Below, piece by piece: positions 7,412 to 15,481 of a stretch of DNA of 64,000 bases. This DNA is from an uncultured Lachnospiraceae bacterium (GTDB lineage: Bacteria; Bacillota; Clostridia; Lachnospirales; Lachnospiraceae), in contig CAJUIS010000008.1 in the NCBI GenBank assembly GCA_910586645.1, positions 1 to 64,000 on the forward strand, given 5' to 3'. Every line of letters begins with the position of its first letter. Positions within the stretch are counted from its first letter, which is position 1. The notes under the pieces were generated by a model. It ran no database searches and was not told where the DNA came from. It saw only the letters and a list, made by a program, of their open reading frames with translations. The position numbers and the translations under genes are program-made.

Positions 7412-8200
7412 ATGAATCGGATTGAAAAGAGAATGAATTTATTGAAAGAGAGAAAAGAAAAAGCGTTCATTACATACATGACGGCGGGCCTGCCGGATAT
7501 AGAAGGGACAAAAGCGCTGATAAGGGCGCAGGAAGAAGCGGGAGTTGACGTGTTGGAGCTTGGGATCCCATTTTCCGATCCGGTTGCAGACGGGCCGGTG
7601 ATTCAGGATGCATCCTATAAATCAATTTGTCTTGGAACAAATCTGAAAAAGGTGTTTTTGATGATGGAGGAGATTCGAAACGAAGGCGTTGAGATTCCGG
7701 TTGCTTTTATGCTGTATTACAATACGATTTTGAGCTGCGGGGTGGAAACTTTTGCCGCCGCGTGCAAAAAAGCAGGCGTTGACGGGGTTATTGTTCCGGA
7801 TCTTCCGATGGAAGAACAGGAGGAGCTTCTTTGCGCTCTGGAACGGGAGAATTCCGCTGTTTTAATTCAGACGGTATCTTTGGCGTCGGAGGGGAGGATT
7901 CCTGAAATTTTAAAACGTGCGAGGGGGTTTGTTCGCTGCGTGTTCCAGACATACGCTGACGGGCAGAGAGAAATGTTTTCTGCAAAAGAAAGGGAGTGTC
8001 TTAAAGCAGTCAAAACGGCTTCGAATCTTCCGGTAATGGTGGACGCCGGGATACGAAAGCCTAAAGACGCCGCTTTGGTTCCGGATTTGATTGACGGAGT
8101 GATCGAAGGAACCTATCTGATGCAGTTGCTAAAGGAAAGTCAATACAGCGCAGATGCGGCAAAAGCTTACTGCAGTGATTTTAAAAAAATGGTTTCATAA
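7412..8200 (+). CDS. trpA: Divergent tryptophan synthase alpha subunit
   Basis: TrpA normally cleaves indole-3-glycerol phosphate and channels indole to TrpB. The 262-residue TIM-barrel protein keeps the two acid residues in LELGIPFSDPVADGP and the VDGVIVPDLP strand. However, the loop 6 motif usually written SxxGVTGxR reads FQTYADGQR, so the catalytic-loop Thr is replaced; the GFGI phosphate motif reads DAGI and GSA reads GTY. With trpC apparently lost, its substrate may no longer be made. It may act only as an allosteric partner of TrpB, or be under relaxed selection. The ATG at 7412 follows AGAGGAG. Confidence 0.88.
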   Translation: MNRIEKRMNLLKERKEKAFITYMTAGLPDIEGTKALIRAQEEAGVDVLELGIPFSDPVADGPVIQDASYKSICLGTNLKKVFLMMEEIRNEGVEIPVAFMLYYNTILSCGVETFAAACKKAGVDGVIVPDLPMEEQEELLCALERENSAVLIQTVSLASEGRIPEILKRARGFVRCVFQTYADGQREMFSAKERECLKAVKTASNLPVMVDAGIRKPKDAALVPDLIDGVIEGTYLMQLLKESQYSADAAKAYCSDFKKMVS

Positions 8201-8222
8201 AAATCAAAATTCGCTTCAACGG

Positions 8223-8252
8223 TTGTGCCGTACCGTGAATCTGTGATATAAT
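8223..8252 (+). promoter_or_regulatory. Probable promoter of the STM4015-STM4011-like operon
   Basis: TTGTGC and a perfect TATAAT with an 18-base spacer, about 60 bases before the first gene. No clear terminator follows trpA, so read-through from the T-box unit is also possible. Confidence 0.6.
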
Positions 8253-8312
8253 GCCAAAAATGAAAGAAGCCAGAAAGGCTTGCGGATTGAATCGTGACAG
8301 GAGGTATTTGAT

Positions 8313-9191
8313 ATGGAAGTTAAAACCGGCGGAAAAAAGACAAAGAGATATTTCTATACTTATGAACAGTATGATAAAGAAGGCAAAGGAGCCGATACGA
8401 TGATGGAAGATATTTTAGCGGATCCGGAGCTTTCGGAGGTGACGGAGCTTATCATTGGAGAATGGGGCGATACGTGGGAGAAAAGCTGCCAGAAGATGCT
8501 TGACGGGATTGTGGATCATGCAGAGCGTTTTTCCCGGGTTGAGAGCCTGTTTATCGGCGATATGGGTTATGAAGAGTGTGAAGTGTCCTGGATTATGCAG
8601 GGAGATTACACCAGGCTGTGGACTGCCATGCCGCAGCTTAGGGAGCTTACGATCAAAGGCAGCACGGACTTAATCCTTGGACAGATCCGGCATGAAAATC
8701 TGGAATCCCTTACGATTATCTGCGGCGGCCTTCCTGTATCTGTCATCGAAGAAATACAGGAGGCAAAGCTTCCGAATTTGAAGAAGCTTCTGCTTTACAT
8801 AGGAGTCGAGGCATACGGATTTGACGGGGACGAAGATACGGTAAGGCAGCTTTTGGAAAAGTCTGATTTTCCGAAACTGGAATATCTTGGGATTACAGAC
8901 AGCGAGATGCAGGACGAGCTTGTTCCTGTCGTTTTAGACAGCAAATACATGAAGCAGATTCATACGCTGGATTTATCAAACGGCACACTGACAGACAAGG
9001 GCGGAGAGATTCTCCTGGCAAAGCTTCCGGATTTTCCAAATATCAGGAAACTGGACATTCACTATAATTATCTGACGAATCAGATGGCGCAGCAGATAGA
9101 GCGGCTTTCGATAGAAACCGATGTTTCGGAATGCTGTGAACCGGAAGAATACGATGGCGAGTTATTTATGAGCGCCATGCTGACCGAGTGA
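8313..9191 (+). CDS. STM4015-family leucine-rich-repeat protein
   Basis: A 292-residue cytoplasmic protein without a signal peptide or membrane segment. Leucine-rich repeats are visible from about residue 90 on: MPQLRELTIKGS, HENLESLTIICGG, LPNLKKLLLYIG, FPKLEYLGITDS, IHTLDLSNGTLT and FPNIRKLDIHYN. It matches the STM4015 family, which has no described function. An AGGAGG precedes the ATG at 8313. It is the first gene of a five-gene run with 4-base overlaps at the next two junctions, so it probably works with those proteins, possibly as scaffold or substrate (inference). Confidence 0.8.
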   Translation: MEVKTGGKKTKRYFYTYEQYDKEGKGADTMMEDILADPELSEVTELIIGEWGDTWEKSCQKMLDGIVDHAERFSRVESLFIGDMGYEECEVSWIMQGDYTRLWTAMPQLRELTIKGSTDLILGQIRHENLESLTIICGGLPVSVIEEIQEAKLPNLKKLLLYIGVEAYGFDGDEDTVRQLLEKSDFPKLEYLGITDSEMQDELVPVVLDSKYMKQIHTLDLSNGTLTDKGGEILLAKLPDFPNIRKLDIHYNYLTNQMAQQIERLSIETDVSECCEPEEYDGELFMSAMLTE

Positions 9192-10216
9192 GAAGGGCTG
9201 TTCTGCTGGGCGTTTCGGATACAAAGCGGACAAAGTATTTGAAACGGGCGGCAAAGCAGATCGGTCTGCCTCTTTCTTTTGCAGGCTGGAAAGACTGGCG
9301 CGATAAGCTTAAAAGCTTTGAGCCGGACGGAGTCGTGATGAAAATAGATCCTCCGCGTTGGGACAGTCCATTGCTGGGCGACCTGGATGATCTGGCAAAA
9401 GATTACAGAAAACAGTTAAAAGAGCTTGCGGATGCGTCAGACAGATACAATATGCGTTTTTTGAATCATCCGTCTGAAATTTCCGCTCTGCTGGATAAAG
9501 CGGGATGCAAGGAAACGCTGCGCCGCGCAGGCATTCCTGTGACAGAGCTTCTTGCGGGAAATGTCCGGGATGTGGAGCGGCTTTTTGAAATTATGAAACA
9601 GAAAAATGCCTGTCAGGTGTTTATAAAGCCGGTAAACGGTTCCGGAGCGGCGGGCGTAGCGGCATTTCGGAAGCAGGAAGGCAGCGGACGGATGGCTTTG
9701 TACACCTGTGCGGCGGAGCATCCAAAGAAAGGGCTTGTCAATACGGGACGTCTGCGGCGTTTCTCAGATAAAAGAGAGATTTTTTCTCTTTTGAACAGGC
9801 TTTTTGAGATGGAATGCGTCGTTGAACGCTGGCATGCAAAGGCGGAGCATCAGGGCTGTTCTTATGATTTGCGGGCAGTCGTGCAGGACGGAGAATGCGA
9901 CTGCCTTTTGGCCAGACTCTCAAAAGGGCCGATTACGAATCTTCAGTTAAATAATCATCCGCTGGATGTGGACGGGCTGGGGCTTTCTTTGGATATTTTA
10001 GAAGAGATTTTGGACATAAGTAAAAGAGCGATGCGGCAGTATCCCCGTCTTTTGAGCGCCGGGATTGATATTTTGCTGGAAAAAGGGAGCTTGAAACCCA
10101 GGATTATTGAGATGAATGGACAGGGCGATCTTATTTACCAGGATATTTACCGCAAAAACGCCATCTATCTCCATCAGGCGGAGCTGATAAAGAAAATGGG
10201 AGAAGAATTAGGATGA
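9188..10216 (+). CDS. STM4014-family ATP-grasp-like protein
   Basis: A 342-residue soluble protein matching the STM4014 family. The N-terminus MRRAVLLGVSDTKRTKYL is the family's typical start, here on GTG overlapping the previous stop (GTGA). The middle and C-terminal parts look like an ATP-grasp fold: lysine and glycine-rich loop in VFIKPVNGSGAAGVAAF, DLRAVVQDGE, and the metal-binding acid/Asn pair in IIEMNGQGDL. ATP-grasp enzymes join carboxylates to amines or thiols; the substrate here is unknown. The next gene overlaps by ATGA. Confidence 0.8.
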   Translation: MRRAVLLGVSDTKRTKYLKRAAKQIGLPLSFAGWKDWRDKLKSFEPDGVVMKIDPPRWDSPLLGDLDDLAKDYRKQLKELADASDRYNMRFLNHPSEISALLDKAGCKETLRRAGIPVTELLAGNVRDVERLFEIMKQKNACQVFIKPVNGSGAAGVAAFRKQEGSGRMALYTCAAEHPKKGLVNTGRLRRFSDKREIFSLLNRLFEMECVVERWHAKAEHQGCSYDLRAVVQDGECDCLLARLSKGPITNLQLNNHPLDVDGLGLSLDILEEILDISKRAMRQYPRLLSAGIDILLEKGSLKPRIIEMNGQGDLIYQDIYRKNAIYLHQAELIKKMGEELG

Positions 10217-11103
10217 AAGATTTAAAAAATTCGGAGGAAAAGACGGCGGAACGTGAAGTTCCGCTTCGCCTGTTTGCTTCGGCAAAACAGACGAAACCGC
10301 CCTCTGTCGATATGACGCAGGTGGTTGGCGCATTTGATATATTGATGATTTGTCTGGATACGCTGCGTTATGATGTGGCCGTGGAAGAAGAAGCGGCGGG
10401 GACAACACCGGTGTTAAACCGTTATGGGGCATGGAAAAAATGCCAGGCGCCGGGAAACTTTACCTGGCCGTCCCATCACGCCATGTTTGCAGGATTTCTT
10501 CCCTGCCGGTATGATGCGAAAAATGTGGCCGACCGGGAGCTTTTATTTTTTCCGTCTTCTGTTGGGCTTGGAAGAAAAGCGCCTGCGGGGGCATATGGAT
10601 TTTCCGGAAGCACAATTATGGAAGGGCTGGAAAAAGACGGGTATGATACGTGGTGCGTGGGAGGCGTGGCTTTTTTTGACAAGCGTTCTGATTTGGGAAG
10701 CGTATTTCCGGGGTATTTTAAGAAAAGCTACTGGAACCCGTCTTTTGCCTGTCCGGTGAAAGACAGCACGAAAAACCAGGTGGATTTCCTTTTAAGGAAA
10801 ATAGAAGAAGAAAACCAGGAAAAAAAGATTTTTCTCTATCTGAATGTAGACGCGATTCATTATCCCAATTATTTTTATCAGGAGGGAGCCTCTCGTGACA
10901 GCATAGAAAGCCATGCGGCGGCGCTTCGGTATGTGGACGGGGAATTGGGGCGTCTGTTTGAGGGATGGAAAGAAAAACGGGGCGGCGCGTTTGTAATTTG
11001 CTGTTCCGATCATGGAACGTGTTATGGAGAAGACGGCTGTCAGTTTCATGGCGTCAACCATCCTGTTGTCAATACGGTTCCTTACAAACATTTTTTTCTG
11101 TAA
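10213..11103 (+). CDS. STM4013-family alkaline-phosphatase-superfamily hydrolase
   Basis: A 296-residue protein of the sulfatase/phosphodiesterase type, matching the STM4013 family. Metal-site and nucleophile positions are visible: Asp in LMICLDTLRYD, the nucleophile Thr in GNFTWPSHHAMFAG, Asp and His in NVDAIHYP, the DH pair in CCSDHGTCYGEDG and a later His in FHGVNHP. There is no signal peptide, so it acts in the cytoplasm, unlike most sulfatases. The substrate (phosphate or sulfate ester) cannot be told from sequence. Its ATG overlaps the stop of the gene before. Confidence 0.82.
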   Translation: MKDLKNSEEKTAEREVPLRLFASAKQTKPPSVDMTQVVGAFDILMICLDTLRYDVAVEEEAAGTTPVLNRYGAWKKCQAPGNFTWPSHHAMFAGFLPCRYDAKNVADRELLFFPSSVGLGRKAPAGAYGFSGSTIMEGLEKDGYDTWCVGGVAFFDKRSDLGSVFPGYFKKSYWNPSFACPVKDSTKNQVDFLLRKIEEENQEKKIFLYLNVDAIHYPNYFYQEGASRDSIESHAAALRYVDGELGRLFEGWKEKRGGAFVICCSDHGTCYGEDGCQFHGVNHPVVNTVPYKHFFL

Positions 11104-11127
11104 AAGAAGATAAGGAGAGCGCAGTCT

Positions 11128-12459
11128 ATGAATCCTTATATACAGTATATGTACAGTTATCCGCATAAAACGGCATATCGTCCGTTAAAAGGAGTTTTTT
11201 TTCAGGAGTATGCCAGTCTTTTATCCGGCGGCGGGCACAGCCTGTATTTTCATATCCCGTTTTGCCAGTCAAAATGCGGTTACTGCAATCTGTTTTCCAT
11301 TACGGGACAGGGAGAAGAAGAGATGAGCCGCTATTTGGATGCGGCGGAGCGTCAGTGCAGGCAGTATCGGGAAATGCTGTCTGATTTTAAACCGGAATTT
11401 TCCGACGTGTCCGTCGGCGGGGGCACGCCGCTGCTTTTGACAGAAAGACAGCTAGAGCGTATGTTCCATATTCTGGAAACCCATTTTACATATGGAAAAG
11501 ACAAAACGACTGCCATTGAAACGGCGCCGAACCAGACTGTCAGAGAAAAACTGCAGATTTTGCGGCAGGCGAACGTTACGAGAGTCAGCATGGGGATACA
11601 GAGTTTTTCTGACAGAGAGCTTCAGGCGCTTGGAAGGCGGCACGATGCAGAAAGGGCAAAAAAAGCCCTGGATCTTTTAAAAGCCTTTGCGTTTCCCTGT
11701 GTGAATGTGGACTTTATCTATGGCATTCCAGAGCAGACAGAGAAGAGTCTGCTTGCTTCCTTAAAAGAAGCTGTTTCTTTTTCGCCGGATGAAATCTTTC
11801 TTTACCCTTTATATATCAAGCACGGAGCGTGGTTAAAGCAAAAAAACGCGGGAAACCCCGCCGCTGCTTACAGGCAGTACCAGGAGGGTTCCGCTTTTTT
11901 AAAAGCGGAAGGATACCGTCAGGATTCTATGCGGAGGTTTGTAAGAAAAGAAAGGAGAGATTTTTCCGAATGCGGTTTTGGGGATTCTCTGGCCATCGGA
12001 TGCGGGGGAAGAAGCTACCTTGGCCGTCTTCATTTTTGTACGCCTTACGCCGTTGCCGGGAAGGAATGCATAAGACAGGTGAACCGTTTTCTGGATACGG
12101 AAGATTTTTCACAGATTACGCATGGGATGCTGCTTTCGGAAGAAGAAATGAAACGGCGGTATGTGATACGCCATCTGCTGATCCGGCCGGGACTGGATAT
12201 CAGAAGGTATCGGGAGAATTTCGGAACAAAAGCCGAGGAAGATTTTCCAAAGCTTTTAGACTGGATGCGCCAGAGATATGCAGAGATTTGCAAGATTGGG
12301 AAGAGAGAGTGTCTGGCTCTTACCGAAACGGGGCTTGGCCTTTCGGATTATCTTGGCCCGCAGCTTATTTCTGCGCAGGTATGGGAAAAAATGCAGGAAT
12401 GGGAGGAGCTTTATGGGCGGAAAGATGATATTATACCGGGGCAGCTTAAAAAGCTGTAA
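11128..12459 (+). CDS. STM4012-family radical SAM protein
   Basis: A 443-residue radical SAM enzyme with the cluster motif CQSKCGYC at about residues 46-53, a SAM-binding GGG segment (VGGGTPLLL) and a C-terminal HemN-like helical domain. It resembles HemN/HemW and is often misnamed coproporphyrinogen dehydrogenase, but no haem genes are nearby and its companions are those of the STM4011-STM4015 set. Function unknown; a SAM-dependent radical chemistry step is all that is supported. It overlaps the following radical SAM gene by 47 bases. Confidence 0.85.
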   Translation: MNPYIQYMYSYPHKTAYRPLKGVFFQEYASLLSGGGHSLYFHIPFCQSKCGYCNLFSITGQGEEEMSRYLDAAERQCRQYREMLSDFKPEFSDVSVGGGTPLLLTERQLERMFHILETHFTYGKDKTTAIETAPNQTVREKLQILRQANVTRVSMGIQSFSDRELQALGRRHDAERAKKALDLLKAFAFPCVNVDFIYGIPEQTEKSLLASLKEAVSFSPDEIFLYPLYIKHGAWLKQKNAGNPAAAYRQYQEGSAFLKAEGYRQDSMRRFVRKERRDFSECGFGDSLAIGCGGRSYLGRLHFCTPYAVAGKECIRQVNRFLDTEDFSQITHGMLLSEEEMKRRYVIRHLLIRPGLDIRRYRENFGTKAEEDFPKLLDWMRQRYAEICKIGKRECLALTETGLGLSDYLGPQLISAQVWEKMQEWEELYGRKDDIIPGQLKKL

Positions 12460-13894
12460 TTACCGCTGTTCTTACTGTCCTTTTTCCAAACGCCGCATGA
12501 CGGAGCGAGAGCTTGGGAAGGACAGGGAGCAGTGGTTTTCTTTTGTGCGGGATTTTGAAGAAAAATCAGAAGCTTTGGGGATTCGCGCTTTTATGGCGGT
12601 TCCCTATGGGGAAGCGATGATCCATCCCTGGTATTGGGAAGGGCTTGCGGCTGTCAGCGCATGTCCAAATACAGACGCCGCAGGCATACAGACAAATTTA
12701 AGTTTTCCGGTGCGGGAATTTCTGACCTGTTTTGAAAAGTGCGGGGGCGAACGCAGTAAGCTTCGTCTTTGGGCGACGTTTCATCCTGAGATGACGACGG
12801 AGGAGGCGTTTGCGGAAAGCTGCAGAAAACTTATGGATGCAGGGATTATGCTGTGCGCCGGAGCTGTGGGAGCGCCGGAGAATCTTTTGCGGCTTAGGAA
12901 GCTTCGGAAAAAACTGCCGGAAAATCTCTATTTTTGGATCAATAAAATGGACGGGCTGAAACGGCCTTATACGAAAGAAGAAAGGGAAGCTTTTCTGGAG
13001 CTGGATCCTTATTTTTTGCGGGAACTTGCGCCGTATATTTCCGATCCGGAAAAATGCAGGGGGAGGCTTTTTGCAGAAGGAAACGGAAAAGCGCGCGCGT
13101 GCAATATCAGCGGGACATTTGACGTAAAACAGGGAGCGTTTGACGCATCGTCAGAGCTTTTGGAGCCGGAGTGCGGACGCAGGCGCTGTTCCTGTTATCT
13201 TGCTTACGGAGGGCGAAACGACTTTATGAATCAAATTTTGTTCGGGCCGTATCCCCTGTTTCGGATTCCACGCCGTCCCAAAGCCGTTTTTTTGGATATT
13301 GAGGGAACTTTGCTGCAGTGGAGAAAGGGAGGCGCGCGGAAAGAGACGTACATTCCCAAAGACGTCCTGGCAGGCTTACAGGCGCTTTCCCTGGAAAAGA
13401 TACCGCTGTTTTTTGCAACGACGCTTCCATACCGGGAGGCAGTAAAGAAGTGTGAAAAGATACGGCATCTGTTTTCGGGAGGGATTTTTGCGGGAGGGGC
13501 GCATATTGTTTTTGAAAAAGAGAAAAGAGAACAGTTCTGGTATTTAAACGAGACTGATTTTACAGAACTTTCCTTTTTAAAACGGAGTTTTTGTTTCCGG
13601 CCGCTGATTTATAGAAACAGGGAAGGGGTTTATAAAATCACACTGTTCCGCGCAGCGCACAGCGCATGGAACGAAAAAGATGTGCAGAAGCTTTTGGAGT
13701 ATGCGCCCGGAATGCGTTCGGCAGGCGTACGTTATTTTGTGGAAGAAAACTGCCTTCAGATTGTTCCGGCAGAGGCGGATAAAGCGGCGGGCGTGCGCAC
13801 GCTGTGCAGGTGGATGGGAATTTTGCCCGGGGAAGCCGCCGCTTTTGGAAATTCTTCCGAGGACGCCGGGATGATGGAACTTTGCGGTATGTAA
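12413..13894 (+). CDS. STM4011-family radical SAM protein fused to a degenerate HAD domain
   Basis: A 493-residue two-domain protein. Residues 1 to about 280 are an STM4011-type radical SAM domain with CNYRCSYC near residues 15-22. From about residue 288 a HAD-like (Cof-type) domain begins with FLDIEGTLL. In this HAD part the second Asp of the DxDGT motif is Glu, and the Mg-binding GDxxxD motif reads GNSSED; the chain then stops at MMELCGM, about 30 residues short of a normal HAD end. The ATG at 12413 follows GGGAGGAG inside the previous gene. The HAD part may be a pseudo-enzyme or a decaying domain. Confidence 0.82.
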   Translation: MGGKMILYRGSLKSCNYRCSYCPFSKRRMTERELGKDREQWFSFVRDFEEKSEALGIRAFMAVPYGEAMIHPWYWEGLAAVSACPNTDAAGIQTNLSFPVREFLTCFEKCGGERSKLRLWATFHPEMTTEEAFAESCRKLMDAGIMLCAGAVGAPENLLRLRKLRKKLPENLYFWINKMDGLKRPYTKEEREAFLELDPYFLRELAPYISDPEKCRGRLFAEGNGKARACNISGTFDVKQGAFDASSELLEPECGRRRCSCYLAYGGRNDFMNQILFGPYPLFRIPRRPKAVFLDIEGTLLQWRKGGARKETYIPKDVLAGLQALSLEKIPLFFATTLPYREAVKKCEKIRHLFSGGIFAGGAHIVFEKEKREQFWYLNETDFTELSFLKRSFCFRPLIYRNREGVYKITLFRAAHSAWNEKDVQKLLEYAPGMRSAGVRYFVEENCLQIVPAEADKAAGVRTLCRWMGILPGEAAAFGNSSEDAGMMELCGM

Positions 13895-13948
13895 TGCTGC
13901 GGGAAGAAAAACTTTACAGGAACTTTACGAGAAAATTAAGAAAAACTA

Positions 13949-13977
13949 TTGAAAAAAAAAAAGAAACAATATACAAT
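13949..13977 (+). promoter_or_regulatory. Promoter of the decarboxylase operon
   Basis: TTGAAA and TACAAT with a 17-base, A-rich spacer, 50 bases before the carboxyltransferase gene. No terminator is seen for the preceding operon. Confidence 0.8.
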
Positions 13978-14027
13978 ATACGCTAGTGAAAATTTTTAAA
14001 TTTACAAAAATAGATGGAGGATGAGAC

Positions 14028-15464
14028 ATGAGCAGTAGTAACAACAGCCTGGCAATGCAGCGTATTGTCAAGTTACTCGATGAGAACAGTTTCATGGAAA
14101 TTGGTTCTCTTGTCACAGCAAGAAGCACAGATTTTAATTTGCCGGATACGGATGCGCCGTCCGACGGCGTAATTACCGGGCATGGTTTGATTGACGGCAG
14201 CCTGGTGTTTATTTACAGCCAGGACGCTTCTGTATTAAACGGTGCCATCGGTGAGATGCATGCAAAAAAAATCGCTTCTGTTTATGATATGGCGATGAAG
14301 ATGGGAGCTCCGGTTATTGGATTTTTGGACTGTTCGGGCATCCGTCTTCAGGAATCCACAGACGCTTTGAACGGCCTTGGACAGATTTATTTAAAAGAGG
14401 CGGAAGCATCCGGGGTGGTTCCGCAGATTTCGGCAGTGTTTGGAAGCTGCGGCGGCGGGCTTTCCACGGTTTCCGCAATGAGCGACTTTAATTTTATTGA
14501 GTCTTCCAAAGGCAGGATGTTTGTCAATTCTCCGAATGCAATTCCTGGAAACCGCATGGATAAGTGCGACACTTCCTCAGCGGAGTACCAGTCCAAAGAG
14601 ACGGGATGCGTAGACGGAACCGGAACGGAAGACGAGATTTTGGATTCCATCCGCAGCCTTGTATGCCTGCTTCCGGGCAATAACGGGACGGGCGGCCTGA
14701 CGGAAGAGTGTACGGATGATTTGAACCGGGCCTGCGAAAACCTGGATACGATGAAAGGCGATCCGCGTTACGTATGCAGTGAAATTGCAGACGATCACGT
14801 ATTTTTTGAGACGAAGAAAGATTTTGCGAAAGATATGGTCACCGGACTGCTCCGCTTAAACGGGACAACCGTGGGAGTTGTTGCCAACTGCACCGAAGTG
14901 TATGACGAAGAAGGCAAAAAGACGGAGGAGTTTTCAAACGTTTTAAGCGCGAGAGGATGCGGCAAAGCGGCGGAATTTATCAGTTTCTGCGATGCGTTTG
15001 ACATTCCGGTTCTTTCTCTGACAAATGTAAAGGGCTATAAGGCGGGCAAATGCTCCGAGAACAATCTTGCAAAAGCAATGGCGAAGCTTACGTATGCGTT
15101 CTCTTCGGCAAATGTTCCGAAAGTAAATTTAATTGCCGGTGAAGCTTATGGAAGCTCTTATGTTACCATGAATTCCAAATCAATCGGCGCAGATCTGGTT
15201 TATGCATGGCCGGATGCGAAAATCGGCATGATGGATGCGGAACTGGCTGCAAAGATTATGTATGCGGATGCAGGCGCAGACGTGATTGAAGAGAAAGCGA
15301 AGGAATATGAAAAACTGCAGTCCAGCGTGCTCTCCGCAGCGAAAAGAGGGTATGTGGATTTGATTATCGAACCTGAGACAACCAGAAAATACCTGGTGGC
15401 GGCATTTGAAATGCTCTATACCAAAAGCGTTTCTGATTCTCTGAAAAAACATGGTACAAAATAA
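14028..15464 (+). CDS. Acyl-CoA carboxyltransferase (12S / methylmalonyl-CoA decarboxylase alpha type)
   Basis: A 478-residue carboxyltransferase of the crotonase-like family that moves a carboxyl group between an acyl-CoA and biotin. Typical segments are present: GLIDGSLVFIYSQDASVLNGAIGEMHAKKI in the N-terminal half (residues 54-83), the oxyanion-hole glycines in FGSCGGGLSTV, and in the C-terminal half FDIPVLSLTNVKGYKAG and GEAYGSSYV with YAWPDAKIGMM. The AGGATGAG site precedes the ATG. It heads a five-gene unit encoding a biotin carrier, a sodium pump and a second carboxyltransferase. The acyl-CoA (propionyl or other) cannot be fixed from sequence. Confidence 0.88.
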   Translation: MSSSNNSLAMQRIVKLLDENSFMEIGSLVTARSTDFNLPDTDAPSDGVITGHGLIDGSLVFIYSQDASVLNGAIGEMHAKKIASVYDMAMKMGAPVIGFLDCSGIRLQESTDALNGLGQIYLKEAEASGVVPQISAVFGSCGGGLSTVSAMSDFNFIESSKGRMFVNSPNAIPGNRMDKCDTSSAEYQSKETGCVDGTGTEDEILDSIRSLVCLLPGNNGTGGLTEECTDDLNRACENLDTMKGDPRYVCSEIADDHVFFETKKDFAKDMVTGLLRLNGTTVGVVANCTEVYDEEGKKTEEFSNVLSARGCGKAAEFISFCDAFDIPVLSLTNVKGYKAGKCSENNLAKAMAKLTYAFSSANVPKVNLIAGEAYGSSYVTMNSKSIGADLVYAWPDAKIGMMDAELAAKIMYADAGADVIEEKAKEYEKLQSSVLSAAKRGYVDLIIEPETTRKYLVAAFEMLYTKSVSDSLKKHGTK

Positions 15465-15481
15465 TAGAAAGGTGAAGTTTC

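Noticed and set aside
11128..12459. Coproporphyrinogen III oxidase (HemN) or HemW.
   Set aside because: The radical SAM motif and C-terminal domain resemble HemN, but no haem genes are near and the neighbours are those of the STM4011-STM4015 set.
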